Below are positions 34,344 through 45,193 of a DNA stretch of 64,000 bases, one piece after another (position 1 is the first letter of the stretch; every line of letters starts with the position of its first letter). The notes beneath the pieces are model-generated. The model ran no database searches and was not told where the DNA came from. It was given only the letters and a program-made list of their open reading frames with translations. The DNA lies in NCBI GenBank assembly GCA_026182355.1, contig JAPFBL010000239.1:977001-1041000 (forward strand). Direction: 5' to 3'. Source of the stretch: Hermatobates lingyangjiaoensis (taxonomy: Eukaryota; Arthropoda; Insecta; Hemiptera; Hermatobatidae). Both the position numbers and the translations under genes were made by a program.

Positions 34344-34960
34344 CGATAACATATTTAAAACCTCATTAAATTGGTCCGCTTGGACAATAGACACTACACA
34401 CGAAGAGAGAAATCTGCCTACAAAAACTGACTTCAATGCTTCAATAGCTTTCGTCAAGAGCTGTACTCTACTCGTCTAGAACGACAGTGAATTTTGTGAA
34501 AGTAATAAACTACTACAGACCTACTAAAAAAAATATATAAGGTAACAATTTAAACTAAAACCAGGAAGATATTGTGTTCCTAGGAGAGAAGTATGTGAAT
34601 CTTGTGAAATCTTTGAGGTTACATTGAAGTTAGAATCAGTTCTGTGAGTAAAGATTTAGACAAGGGAACAGTTATTAAAGCTTAATCCATGGAAATTAGA
34701 GGATGACAAGTGGTAGGCCACTGCGCTGATAAAGGGAAACCCCGAGACAATTAGTAAGCAAGCTCAGCTTAGTGGGAGACAAACGCCTGTCTTAAATTTC
34801 AATGATTCTTGCTATAGTTACTGTTGCTATGAAAAGAAGGAATGATAAATGAAAAGGAGGATCTAGCATGGAAAAGAAAGTTATAAAATTAAATCACGAC
34901 AGAGCATCCTAAAGGATGCTAATCTTTTATAGACGTCTATAAGTGTAATATAATTCTGGG
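34342..34960. other. Intergenic, no gene seen
   Basis: AT-rich to mixed sequence without recognised features. Confidence 0.4.
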
Positions 34961-35740
34961 GGCCAGGTTAGCTCAGTGGTAACGTGTTTGCCTCTGAACT
35001 GGTGAGTTCTGGGGTTCAATAACCACTCTGGGCCTTACTTTATTCTTGTGGAAAGTGAATTAATCTGAGCATATTGACCTTCAGATAAGACTTTAAACCG
35101 TCGGTCCCGAGCCTTCTCGATGTCCTTATGTGTTCTCTGAACTGGAGAGTCTGGAGTTCAATACCCACTCTGGGCCTTGCTTTATTCTTGTGGAAAGTGA
35201 ATTAATCTGAGCATATCGTCCTTAAGAGAAGACTTTAAATCGTCGTTCCCGATTCTGTACGATGCCAGGTACTCATTAATGATCCCTACTATAAATTGTC
35301 GATGTCAGGTACTCCTTACGTGTTCGCCTCTGAACTGGTGAGTCTGGGTTCAATACCCACTCTGGGCCTCGCTTTATTCTTGTGGAAAGTGAATTAATCT
35401 GACCATATTGACCTTCAGATAAGACTTTAAACCGTCGGTCCCGAGCCTTGTCGATGTCAGGTACTCCTCTGAACTGGTGAGTCTGGGGTTCAATACCCAC
35501 TCTGGGCCTTGCTTTATTCTTGTGGAAAGTGAATTAATCTGAGAAAATCGTCCTTCAGAGAAGACTTGAAATCGTCGTTCCCGAGCCTTGTTGATGTCAG
35601 GTACTCACTCATTAATGATCCCTACTATGCATTTGAGTTAAGTAAAATTTAGAATTCCCAATGTAGAATCAATGGGAAATATTCCCTCAAGGAATCAGCA
35701 TCGGAGGGCTGACTTCGTTAGTCCTTCAGCCCAATATAGA
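34961..35740 (+). mobile_element. Tandem SINE cluster, four copies
   Basis: The first copy has the full tRNA-like head (GGTTAGCTCAGTGGTAACG, then GGGGTTCAATAACC). Three further, head-truncated copies start at CTCTGAACTGG-type positions (about 35137, 35327, 35466). Each repeats GCCTTGCTTTATTCTTGTGG, ATTAATCTGA and CGTCGGTCCCGAGCC. The last continues into a 3' tail with GGGCTGACTTCGTTAGTCC. Loss of box A in copies 2-4 implies local duplication rather than four insertions. Confidence 0.85.
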
Positions 35741-36959
35741 GAAAAAAATAAAAATAATTTCCTGAAACAGATTTAAGAGTAATCTGCTCGCCTTCAATAC
35801 ATTACAACAATAATTGAGTGATATCCTTTGGTTAACAGAGATACGTTACCTGAGCTCTTACAACATTCATGTCAAGACTGCGAGTTCCACGGGAATCATG
35901 TGACACCTTTCCTATGTTCTCTGCTTAATGCCTGCCTTTTAATTTATATCATCCATTTTAGATTTTCGTCCAATAATTTTAATAAAACAAATCAAAAACA
36001 AAGATACCATTTTTAAAAATGAAAATAAATACTAATTTACTTATAGTCGATTAGGTCCAAATTAAGTAACTTATGATATCAAACCGACGTTTTCCATATA
36101 CATATCCTACATTTGAGGAGCCCCTCTAAAATGTTTGATGATGCATAAAGTAGAGTTTCTTGGACCCCCAGTCCCTGAGACAGATATTCAGGAGCTAAGA
36201 TAGACCACTCCGTGGGCTCTACTCTTAATGAATCCCCCCCCCCCCTGATTTCAGTGCATTCGCCCTAGTGTGTAGACTGCTGAAGTCTTTAAGGTAAGTT
36301 TATTAAAATGCACTCTGGAATTTAGTAAATGCAAGACTCACAATTGGTTTAACAAAAACAGCTTCAAACAGGAGATAGAGTCTTTTAAGGCGGTTAGGTG
36401 AAAAGTAGCCTAGCGTCTCAACAATCCAACAAAGTTATCTCAGAACCGCTTCATTCCAACTTTCGTGCGCCAACACTAACTTCTTCTGTCAGCCTAGTTA
36501 ACTTGATAGAAAAATTCAATTTTATAAGTATAAAGTTACCCAAATACTCAATAGTCTTTTCAGTACCTCATTAGTAATATATATTATAAGTTTTAGTTTT
36601 TAATTTCCTTAAATTACTGAAAAAACGTATTGTTTCGTTAAATATTAAAAGTTCAAGAGAGACCTTTTGACCACCCTGAAATCTCTTCAGTCACCTATTA
36701 TTAGATGTTCATTGTAAGATTGGACTTATCAAAGTTCAATAGTTTTTTTAAAAAAAAATAATAATAATTCAGGTTAATTAAGAACCATAAGTGGTAGGAT
36801 TATTATAACAGGGAAGCATGATTCATTAAATTTATCAACTGGGAGAACACTGGATTGTCCCAGTTAGTAGATAGCTCGACGCTTCAGGGATTTTCTCCTG
36901 TATGATACTAAGGAGAAGAAAGTCCGGAGACCACTCTCCTGAAGCGCAGAGGGTCAAAA
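35741..36959. other. Intergenic, no gene seen
   Basis: AT-rich with a C10 run near 36233. Nothing recognised. Confidence 0.4.
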
Positions 36960-37345
36960 AGAGCTAACTAGTGGGAGCCAACCTTCCACAACTGCACCCA
37001 AAGAAGAGTGTTCCGAAGAAGGAAAAAAGAAGTCACTTTCTCCAGAAACGTAGAAAGACTGAATGGGCATTATCAATTATGGTTTGTGCAGATTCCACAA
37101 AGAAGAGGAAGAAACACCATTGCACCTGCTGGCTGACTGTCAGGCAATTTTACTGCACAGAAGTAAGTGCTTCGGAACACTCAACAAACCACAGAAAACT
37201 TTTACCGCTGGACCCAGCAAAAGTAGTGAGCTTCTTGGAAGGCGTTGAACCTAACTGCGGTACTTTAGTACAGAAGGGGAGAAGAAAAATAGTTTTTTTT
37301 AAGACGTATGCTATATTTTTAAGACGCCCTCAAATAATAATTTGA
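36960..37345 (+). pseudogene. LINE C-terminal remnant
   Basis: The frame at 37063 reads MGIINYGLCRFHKEEEETP then LHLLADCQAILLHRSKCFG. This is the C-terminal C-x2-(C/H)-x7-H-x4-C finger typical of Jockey/R1-type LINE polymerases (pattern CRxCxEEEETPxHLLxxC). An overlapping 124-codon frame in another register covers the same DNA. RT motifs are absent, so the copy is 5'-truncated. It is a different family from the element at 17.5 kb. Confidence 0.65.
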
Positions 37346-38110
37346 AAAAAAGGTACTTCGACCCTTATATCTAAGCAATCATTCTTTCATTAATTCAAAA
37401 CTTTTCTGTTACCAATCATTTTCAAAGTTTGATTGTTCTTTGTTTTCTTTTTTTTTTTAAATTACATAATACTTAGAATTTTTAGCCCAAGTACTTAGTG
37501 CTAAAAAGGAAAAACAATTGGTTTGTTAAAAAGATGTAATCAGTCAAGAGAATGATATTAATCAACCCCCGAGGGTTAGAAATCCAATTTGTTCATCTAT
37601 TACTGATTTAGCTGGTGTAATTAACATCAGACAGATGTGTCCTGCATTCTGTCAACACTGCCTTCAATAGTAACTTGGGGTTAATATTTACTTCCCACTC
37701 TGTCCAGTTGGACATACTCTATATTACAATAGATTAAGAGTACGCCTTTAGTTTTGTCAATAACGAAATATAATTAGCCCTATGTTTCAACAACACGTGA
37801 GACTATTCTTGTACTGTACACCCTCATCAATCCAGAGCAAATATAAACTCACAATTATAAACTAGTTATTGCGGTAACAGAATATGTAATTTCAATACAA
37901 TGTTCACAACAGTACCAATAATTTACTTTTATTATCATTTTAGAGAATAAACAAGGAGTCAGTTATAAAAGTGCTATTAACTTACTTTAAAAGGAAAAGC
38001 AAATAAAAAAAAATAAAAAAGAGATAAGACTAGCAAAAAAAGAAAAGTAGTACTTTTCAGTTAAGCAAAATAATGACTAACCAACTATTTCAAGCAAGAT
38101 AAATGTATAT
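37346..38110. other. Intergenic, no gene seen
   Basis: AT-rich; nothing recognised. Confidence 0.4.
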
Positions 38111-38113
38111 ATA

Positions 38114-38665
38114 TGATCAAACCACAATATGAAGTGGGAAAACAAGACTAAGATCTTTCAACCATAACAAGCGGTCTTCGTCAGAGTCAAAAACCCAACT
38201 GAAACACTAGATGCAGAAAACATCTGGTGAGGGGTTGGTTATTGTTTGTTTATATACATAAAGATTTCACATAATCACGTGAAATAACAATCACTGATCA
38301 AACCACAATAAGAAATGGGAAAACAAGACTAAGATCTTCCAACCGTAACAAGCGGTCTTCGTCAGAGTCAAAAACACAACTGACCCAGAGTTGAGTTTTT
38401 GACTTTGACGAAGATCGCTTGTTACGGTTGAAAGATCTTAGTCTTTTTTTCCCATTTCTTATTGTGGTTTGATCATTGATTGTTATTTCACGTGATTATG
38501 TGAAATCTTTATGTATATAAACAAACATCTAGTGTTTCAGTTGGGTTTTTGACTCTGACGAAGACCGCTTGTTATGACTAAAAGATCTTAGTCTTGTTTT
38601 CCCATGTCATATTGTGGTTTGATCATTGATTGTTATTTCATGTATTTAATGAAATCTTTATATAT
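38114..38665. mobile_element. Two nested module A inverted pairs
   Basis: The outer pair (minus 38114-38245, plus 38525-38665) keeps the upstream GCATCTAGTGTTTC-type extension. A second pair (minus 38262-38375, plus 38390-38510) lies inside it, bordered by TGTTTATATACAT and its complement. The plus copy of the outer pair has CTGACGA with an altered GACTAAAAGATCT. The inner plus copy has TTTGACGA. Confidence 0.8.
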
Positions 38666-38847
38666 ATATGTTCGTATATTTTGGGAGCAGGCCTTCATTG
38701 ATACATGTTCTATTAAAACATATGCCTATTTCAATTTGTCCCAATATGTCAATACCTTGTCCCAAACTTATGGAAGCCAGAGGTAAGGAAATTTGAAAAA
38801 TTAATTCGAAAATGCGTCAAAATTGAAATAGGCATAGGTTTTAATAG

Positions 38848-38850
<3 letters not shown>
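38666..38850. mobile_element. Module P inverted pair
   Basis: GTTCTATTAAAACATATGCC and its complement face each other. A single P copy lies at 43.05 kb. No ribozyme-like core was seen. The right end abuts a long (TA)n. Confidence 0.65.

Positions 38851-38929
<79 letters not shown>
38851..38929. repeat. (TA)n microsatellite, ~40 units
   Basis: The longest uninterrupted TA run in the window. Confidence 0.97.
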
Positions 38930-38930
<1 letters not shown>

Positions 38931-39184
38931 CGGTCTCTTTCTCGTAGTTCCAGAATATATATGGTTAAGGAGGTCTATAACGAAAACTCCTAAGCAAATT
39001 CATAACAAACAAACAAGTAAACAGACCAATACTGCAACTTTGTTATTATATTATACTAGGGGACTGTGCCCCTTGCAGCCTTGGGGCGTCAATCACTGGG
39101 AGGTCCGGACCCTATCAACCTCTCTCCCTTCCACCCTTCATCTGTCTCGCTATCCCATTCTCTCACCCTATCTATCTCTCTATC

Positions 39185-39226
<42 letters not shown>

Positions 39227-40018
39227 GTCACTATTCAGTCAATCTGTTTTTTTTTTTCTATTAGAAAGTGTTAACTGTAATATGAAGGTCACGGCTACAT
39301 CCACTATCTGGAGCCGGCCAAGCCATGCCACGAGCCACTTCCTGTCTGTCAACCAATCAGAAATGTTGCCAACACTAAACATTCTTTTAGTCAACTGAAA
39401 GCTTGATCAATTATAATAACTTCTAGTTATAATTATTATAATTAGCTTGCTCATCTCTCAAAACGTAAAACACTTTTACAGTTAATCTAAGGAAGACTGA
39501 TACATAGTTGTTGTTCAAATCAAAACTTCCTTTTTCAACAAGACAGTGAAATTTATATTTATTTTACAATAACTGATATTCAAAGCAATAAATAACCTTT
39601 ACACATATAAATTTGAACAACATATTTTATATGTTTACAATAATAACTGAATTTTGATCCCCTTTCATAGAGTGATGTGGTATAAGAATAAAAAATAACA
39701 GTTTTCAACAAGAAAAACTCGAATTGACTGAAAATTATCGAAAAATATTGTCTGATAAAGTATCTAAAAGTAATAACATTGAAAAAAACTAGATCAAAAC
39801 ATCTGAGGTTGTTAGAGTAAAACTGCTTGTTTATATAATATAATTAATTAATTGAAATTATTAAATAAAAATATTGAATAGACACGAGTTTCTTGGTCAT
39901 CTTTGCCTGACTGATGTTATAGGCTCTATGAATCAGCATCGCTTCAAATTAAGTATACTAGAATTATTTGTGCATACTCGTACATGTGCATGCATAATAT
40001 ATTTGGCATTATTTAACA
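38930..40018. other. Intergenic with (CT)n at 39186-39222
   Basis: No gene recognised. Frames near 39040-39400 read through the CT tract and are not called. Confidence 0.45.
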
Positions 40019-41009
40019 CAGTGTTTTTCATCCACTGTGCCGCGAGATATTGTCAGGTATTCCGTGGGAGATTATCCTATATGTGTGCTTGTGTAGTATA
40101 GCGCCTTGCAGAGTACTCAAGCAGTATCTGCCACACCTGTAGGTGGCAGCAGCAGGTAGACAATTGGGGAGTATCTCGGAGGCTGGCATTGCCTCTATCC
40201 TCGGCTAGGGCTTGGTGTTTCCGAGATGCGACGAAAGAGCTTTCACGTTAAGAGGCATCAATCTGTTCTGTTATTTATGCGGCGAAAGAGCTTTCACGTT
40301 AAAAGGCATCAATCTGTTCTGTTATTTATGCGGCGAAAGAGCTTTCACGTTAAAAGGCATCAATATGTTCTGTTATTTATGCGGCGAAAGAGCTTTCACG
40401 TTAAAAGGCATCAGTCTGTTCTGTTATACTCGCGATATTGCTGAAGAAGCAGGAATAATACCAAAACAGGTAGCCAATTGCCGTCCGAAGTAGTGACTGA
40501 TGGATGCAACGGCAGGTGTAGTTTGTCGACGGTGAGAGTGATGGAAAAGGAAAAATATATATTTTCATCATCTGAATAAACTGAACACACAAAAGCCAGG
40601 CCAAAATGAAAACCTGCTTCAAGTACAGACGAAATAAATGAGTTCCGTTCAAAGGTGAAACTCTGAAAGCAGCATGTGGCAATCATGAAATATTCGCAAT
40701 TACTAGTAAGTGCAGGGCGTTAATACTGCTGCAATGTGTCAGATAATAATCAAAACTTTGACAAGAAGATATAATTTTACTTCCCTTAACCTGAACAAAA
40801 AATGACAGTTTACAAAATATGTTTTCTTGATTCTTATTCGTCATCCAATGTTATTCTTCTGTGTTAAAAAGAAGTTTATATTAACAATATAACGCTTGTA
40901 TTGGTTATACATATATGCTTTTTATTCACATTTTCAGCTGGATGTGCGCAGGGAGAATTTTAAATGAAAGAAATTTACCTTGGTGCTCGGAAAAGGTTGA
41001 AAAACACTG
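40019..41009. mobile_element. hAT-like DNA transposon, non-autonomous
   Basis: The left end CAGTGTTTTTCA-TCC is the complement of the right end GGTTGAAAAACACTG, apart from one base. The flanking 8-mers are ATTTAACA (left) and ATTTAAAA (right), a 7/8 match expected of a hAT target duplication. The 991-bp interior holds the 51-bp zinc-finger-like repeats and a degraded stretch near 40.63-40.77 kb that reads NEFRSKVKL and KQHVAIMKYSQLLVSAGR between stops. No complete transposase is present. Confidence 0.8.
40227..40430 (+). repeat. 51-bp tandem repeat, 4 copies, zinc-finger-like
   Basis: Four units of 51 bp (17 codons), open in two plus-strand frames. One frame reads CGERAFTLKGINLFCYL per unit, with a C-x2-C pair recurring across unit boundaries. 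The other reads RRKSFHVKRHQSVLLFM. Each frame looks like one half of a C2H2 finger, so the unit may be a shortened, frame-shifted finger. Expression is unproven. Confidence 0.75.
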
Positions 41010-41497
41010 ATTTAAAAAATATTTTGGTGTATAATTCTAGTTATTAGAATGTATTTGGTGATTACGGGAGGATAAAACCCGGTTTCCATTGCTCCCGCAT
41101 ATGAGAGACAGCCAATACGAGTCATACGTGAACTTATGTACTTCATTTGTAATCTGCTCATCTAAGAATTCGTCTTTTCATTGCTATTGGAGCAGTTATT
41201 TTACCCGCGTTTGACTTCATCGCTGTCAGATATGGTGTTGTGATTACATGCATGCATTTAGTCCTTAAGGTATGAGGTTCAAATCTCGATCATGACCCTA
41301 AATATATCATGTGCATTTTGACAAAGGAACAATCGAGTCCTCAGAACCTATGTAGAGAGATAGTAAACGTATTAGATTTCTGTTCCAACAAACCTGAGAA
41401 ACGAAAATGTAGCACTTTCAACATATATTGAGTTGAAGCTAACTGGGTTACTATAGTACAGAAGGAGGGAAAGTACAATAGTTCTTAGAACGCAGTA
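41010..41497. other. Intergenic, no gene seen
   Basis: Near 41.24-41.30 kb GAGGTTCAAATCTCG resembles a tRNA box B, but no SINE body follows. Confidence 0.35.
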
Positions 41498-41765
41498 CTA
41501 CAATCACCCTCAACAAATAAATAAATAAACATATATTGAAACCATTAATATATAAGTAATGTGGGAGCCAGTTAACAAATGAGCCAGACTTACAGCCTCC
41601 AAAGTAATCACATGTATAGAAAGGCGTATTTCTATACATCACTACAATCACCCTCAACAAATAATTAAATAAACATATATTGAAACCATCAATATATAAG
41701 TAAAGTGGGAGCCAGTTAACAAATGAGCCAGACTTACAGCCTCCAAAGTAATCACATGTATCACA
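41498..41765. repeat. 144-bp tandem duplication
   Basis: Two copies (41498-41641 and from 41642) sharing CTACAATCACCCTCAACAAA and GGGAGCCAGTTAACAAATGA with few differences. The second is truncated. Confidence 0.9.
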
Positions 41766-42660
41766 TTCCTATACATGTGATTAATGAAAACAGATAAACA
41801 TTTTATTCACTCAAAAACTACTGAAATGTTGTTTTATATGTTTTCTTTAGTAAAGTTCAGAAGGACCGGGCATTTTTTTTTACACCGTTTGTTGGTGACG
41901 TTGAAGACCTCTTGAGCAGGTGTCTCAGGCAATAGCAGCGTATAGTATAAGCAGTGTTTTATATATATAGTGACCCAAAACAGTGTGCCATCTGTCCCAT
42001 TAATCTTACTCGCCTTAGAGTTGTCTCTAGACCACACCTTCTCTATCCTTTCAAAAAAAAAAACTCTCTCTGCCTTGCCTTTGAAATCACACAAAAAACA
42101 TCTCACACTTAAATTACAAAACTCTTTCGTCTTTTCTATAAAGTTTTATAATTAAATCACATTAATATTATAATAAATGATAATTTAGACAAACATACCA
42201 AATGAAGTAAGTTTCTGTCAGTTTTCGGATTCAAATCCGCTTCGGTTTTATATAAAACCAGTTTCAAAGACCTAGAAAACAAAACGTTTTTCAACATGAA
42301 AAAAAAAATAAACACCTTTAATAAATGTATAAATACAATAATAATCAGCAAAAATAACTTGGATGCAAGTAAAATAGCTTATACAATTAAGAAATTTTAA
42401 AAAAGAAAAAAGTTTACAATTTAAATTCTGCGGTTATAGTAATTTAAAAAGAATGAAGCATTCCAGAGAAATGAAAAGTCGTAACATACATAAAAAATAA
42501 AGAAAAACAAACTGAAAAACAAAAAGATTTATTATTTGCTTTCAATAAAATTATTAAATAAAACTAAACCATTTACTATTACAGCTCGAATATAAACCAG
42601 TAAACTTAGAATTCTAGGTATTTTTCGTTGTTTTTTTATTACACACACCATTTTCAAAAC
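41766..42660. other. Intergenic, no gene seen
   Basis: AT-rich; short frames without motifs. Confidence 0.4.
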
Positions 42661-42675
42661 GGTTGTATGTAATAA

Positions 42676-42770
42676 AACTCCAGTTCGGTTTTTGACTCTG
42701 ATCAACCGCTTGTTACGGTTGAAAGACCTTAGTCTTTTACTCCAATTTTATATTGTGGTTTAATTGTATA
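42676..42770 (+). mobile_element. Module A, core shortened
   Basis: GACTCTGATCAACCGCTTG shows a deletion removing the GA and first stem II bases. TTGAAAGACCTTAGTC replaces AGATCT with AGACCT. Probably inactive. Confidence 0.75.
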
Positions 42771-42861
42771 TATATTTATTTTATTAAATATATATGTATC
42801 ATCTATATATATATATTTGTGTGTGATAAACTAAATGCGATCCAAAAGAGTGATTACACTT

Positions 42862-42990
42862 AAAATAAACTGTGACACATAGAAATTAATGCAACAAAGG
42901 ACTTACATTTCAATATTTCAACTGTTATGGGTTTCCAATATTGAAAAGCAAGTCCTTTTTTATGCTTCTTTCTGTGTCACAGTTTAATGT
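42862..42990. mobile_element. Module L inverted pair, diverged
   Basis: AAACTGTGACACATAGAAA on the left and TTTCTGTGTCACAGTTTA on the right face each other. The core is replaced by TTCAATATTTCAACTG. Confidence 0.55.
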
Positions 42991-43048
<58 letters not shown>

Positions 43049-43050
43049 TC
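42991..43050. repeat. (CA)n then (TA)n microsatellite
   Basis: About 17 CA units followed by TA units. Confidence 0.95.
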
Positions 43051-43140
43051 GTATATTTGGGGAGCAGGCCTTCATTTATACAAGTTCTATTAAAACCTAT
43101 GCCTCTTTCCATTTTAACTTATTTTCGAATTAATTTTTTA
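43051..43140 (+). mobile_element. Module P single copy
   Basis: Shares GGGAGCAGGCCTTCATT and TTCTATTAAAAC with 38.67 kb. Confidence 0.6.
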
Positions 43141-43175
43141 ATAAATTTATATATATATATATATATATATATACA

Positions 43176-43358
43176 CGAGTTCAAAATTCAAGAAGAGTTA
43201 ATTAACACACAGAGTAAAGAAACACACTTACAGACTCAAATTTTCGGGTAATCCGTCTACAGGAGAAAAGAGAAAGGGAAACCAAGCACGTTGTAGACGC
43301 AACGGCAAGTAACGGCAAGTATTATGTCCAGTTTGGATCGTGTTTCGTTTAATTAAGA
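43176..43358 (-). mobile_element. Module E, rearranged
   Basis: Minus-strand core region (CAGACTCAAATTTTCGGG and CGTCTACAGGAGAAAAGAG) fused to the outer end GTCCAGTTTGGATCG of the opposite arm. It is probably a collapsed palindrome. Confidence 0.65.
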
Positions 43359-43535
43359 GAAATATATATATAGTACAATTTACATAAAGAAACATTGAGA
43401 ATTTATAAACACGTACTTTTTAATTATTCTTAATTAAAACACACACACTATTTTAATTTCTCTATGTTCTTTTATTTACATTGAACTGTATTTGTCCATT
43501 TCGGATCGTATTTTTATCGAAAAAGTGTATATATA

Positions 43536-43840
43536 TACAAAACTAAAGTTTATCGAGACTCGGTCAGTTCTTCAGGTTCAAATTAAACTCTCATTGCCAA
43601 CGTTTAGGTCTTTATTTAAAACATTTTTCATAGGCAAAAGTATAAATTTTAAAACAGAAAAATTAAGTATTACATTACAAATTATTTTTCTTTGTAAATT
43701 AATTTGTAATGTAATAATTAGTTTCTCTGTTTCAAAATTTATACTTTGGCTATGAAAAAGATTTTAAATAAAAACTGAAATGTTGGTAATGAGAGTTTAA
43801 TTTGAACCTGAAGAACTGATCGAGTCCCGATAAACTTTAT
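43536..43840. mobile_element. Module C inverted pair
   Basis: The minus and plus arms meet at about 43690, within the ATTACATTACAAATTATTTT segment. Both carry a core with AAACG or AAATG changes. Confidence 0.8.
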
Positions 43841-43872
43841 TTTTGTTTCTATTCAATGGTCGAGACTTTTAT

Positions 43873-43917
<45 letters not shown>

Positions 43918-44011
43918 GATCAAACCACAATAAGAAATGGGAAAACAAGACTAAGATCTTTCAACCGTAACAAGCGGTCTTCGTCAGAGTCAAAAACTCA
44001 ACTGAACACTT
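43918..44011 (-). mobile_element. Module A
   Basis: Clean minus copy: GACT, CTGACGA, hairpin, GAA, AGATCT, T, AGTC, then ATTGTGGTTTGATCATAT. (TA)n on both sides. Confidence 0.85.
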
Positions 44012-44059
44012 TTATATATATATACTTCGAATAAAATGAAAGGTCCGTGTGGACAATAA

Positions 44060-44304
44060 ACACTTTAACACAGAGAAAAGAACACAGAAAGACACTACAG
44101 AACTCACTTCGATATTTCGACATCCGTCGTCATCGGGAAGAAGTGCGAAGTACTCGCGTTGAGAAGCAAACTGCTACTCCACCAAGTAGCAGTTTGCTTC
44201 TCAACGCGAGTACTTCGCACTTCTTCCCGATGACGACGGTTGTCGAAATATCGAAGTGAGTTCTGTAGTGTCTTTCTGTGTTCTTTTCTCTGTGTTAAAA
44301 TGTT
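44060..44304. mobile_element. Module K inverted pair, ~119-bp arms
   Basis: Arms 44060-44178 and 44185-44304 are near-perfect complements. The plus core is CTTC, CCGATGA, C, GAC/GTC hairpin, GAA, ATAT, C, GAAG. CTTC pairs with GAAG as stem I. The T-to-C change in CTGATGA is present in both arms. Confidence 0.85.
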
Positions 44305-45055
44305 TATATATATAGTGTTTTAGGATACCTCAATGATGAGGCTATCTGATATATATGTTCCATTTTCACATTGAGGAAATCTTCACTATACAATTTGAAT
44401 GCCCGTAAGAACATATTTCTGAACACCTCCTTTTTAACATTAGAAGGATGAGGGTAGAAAAAATGAACATGAGAAGGAACTTGGGCAGGTTTTTTTATAG
44501 ATACTGTATTTATGATTGTGTTCTTAACGATGTAAATATAAATCTAGAAAAGGTGGATTATTATTACTTTCAACTTCAAAGTGAAATCAACAAGTGCTTT
44601 ATTGCAACACATTAATTTAAGCAATCATTCACAAAATGGGAAGATTGCAAGGAATTAATACTTCTCTCGTCTTATGTTAGAAAGTGCCCAAATTAAGTAT
44701 CATTTCGTAAATCTAGTAATATAAGTCAGGGGCTATTTAAATTAGATAAATTCTTAATTCAAGGCACAGTTAGGCAAATTGGACCTGGGGTGATCTTCGA
44801 AATGTACGAGTATCTTTGGACATGAATTCAGACCAGATTGTTGACTCAAATAATATAACTTAATGTTTTGTTAGATTTAAATTTTAATTTATTTATTTAA
44901 TTTAATATTGAATTATAATTCAATTTCTTACTGTTGGACCTGCATTGTTTAAATGTATTGGGTATTTCTTCTTATCAAGTTATATTGATTGTCATATTGA
45001 GTTTCCAGCTGTTTTGTTACCTTCCTTCTCCAATACTTTTATGTTAGCTTCTTAG
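44305..45055. other. Intergenic, no gene seen
   Basis: AT-rich; nothing recognised before the PLE 5' region. Confidence 0.4.
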
Positions 45056-45064
45056 TTTTTACTT

Positions 45065-45193
45065 TTTTTGCTCTCTGATGGCATAAATTGAAGGGCCTCA
45101 GAGCATTTATTTCTATTGTTTTCCTTTTTACATTGTGGTTTAAACTTCATTGATTGCATCATGTGTTTATTTATTGTGATTTTTCTGCATTCA
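45065..45193 (+). promoter_or_regulatory. PLE 5' segment with hammerhead-like motif (module Q)
   Basis: GCTCT, CTGATGG, CATAAATT, GAA, GGGCCT, C, AGAGC: five base pairs can form between GCTCT and AGAGC. CTGATGG differs from the core by one base. It is followed by ACATTGTGGTTTAAAC and GCATCATGTGTTTA, which align with module A's ATTGTGGTTTGATCATTG and CACGTGTTTATGTG. The PLE start codon is at 45194. Confidence 0.7.
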
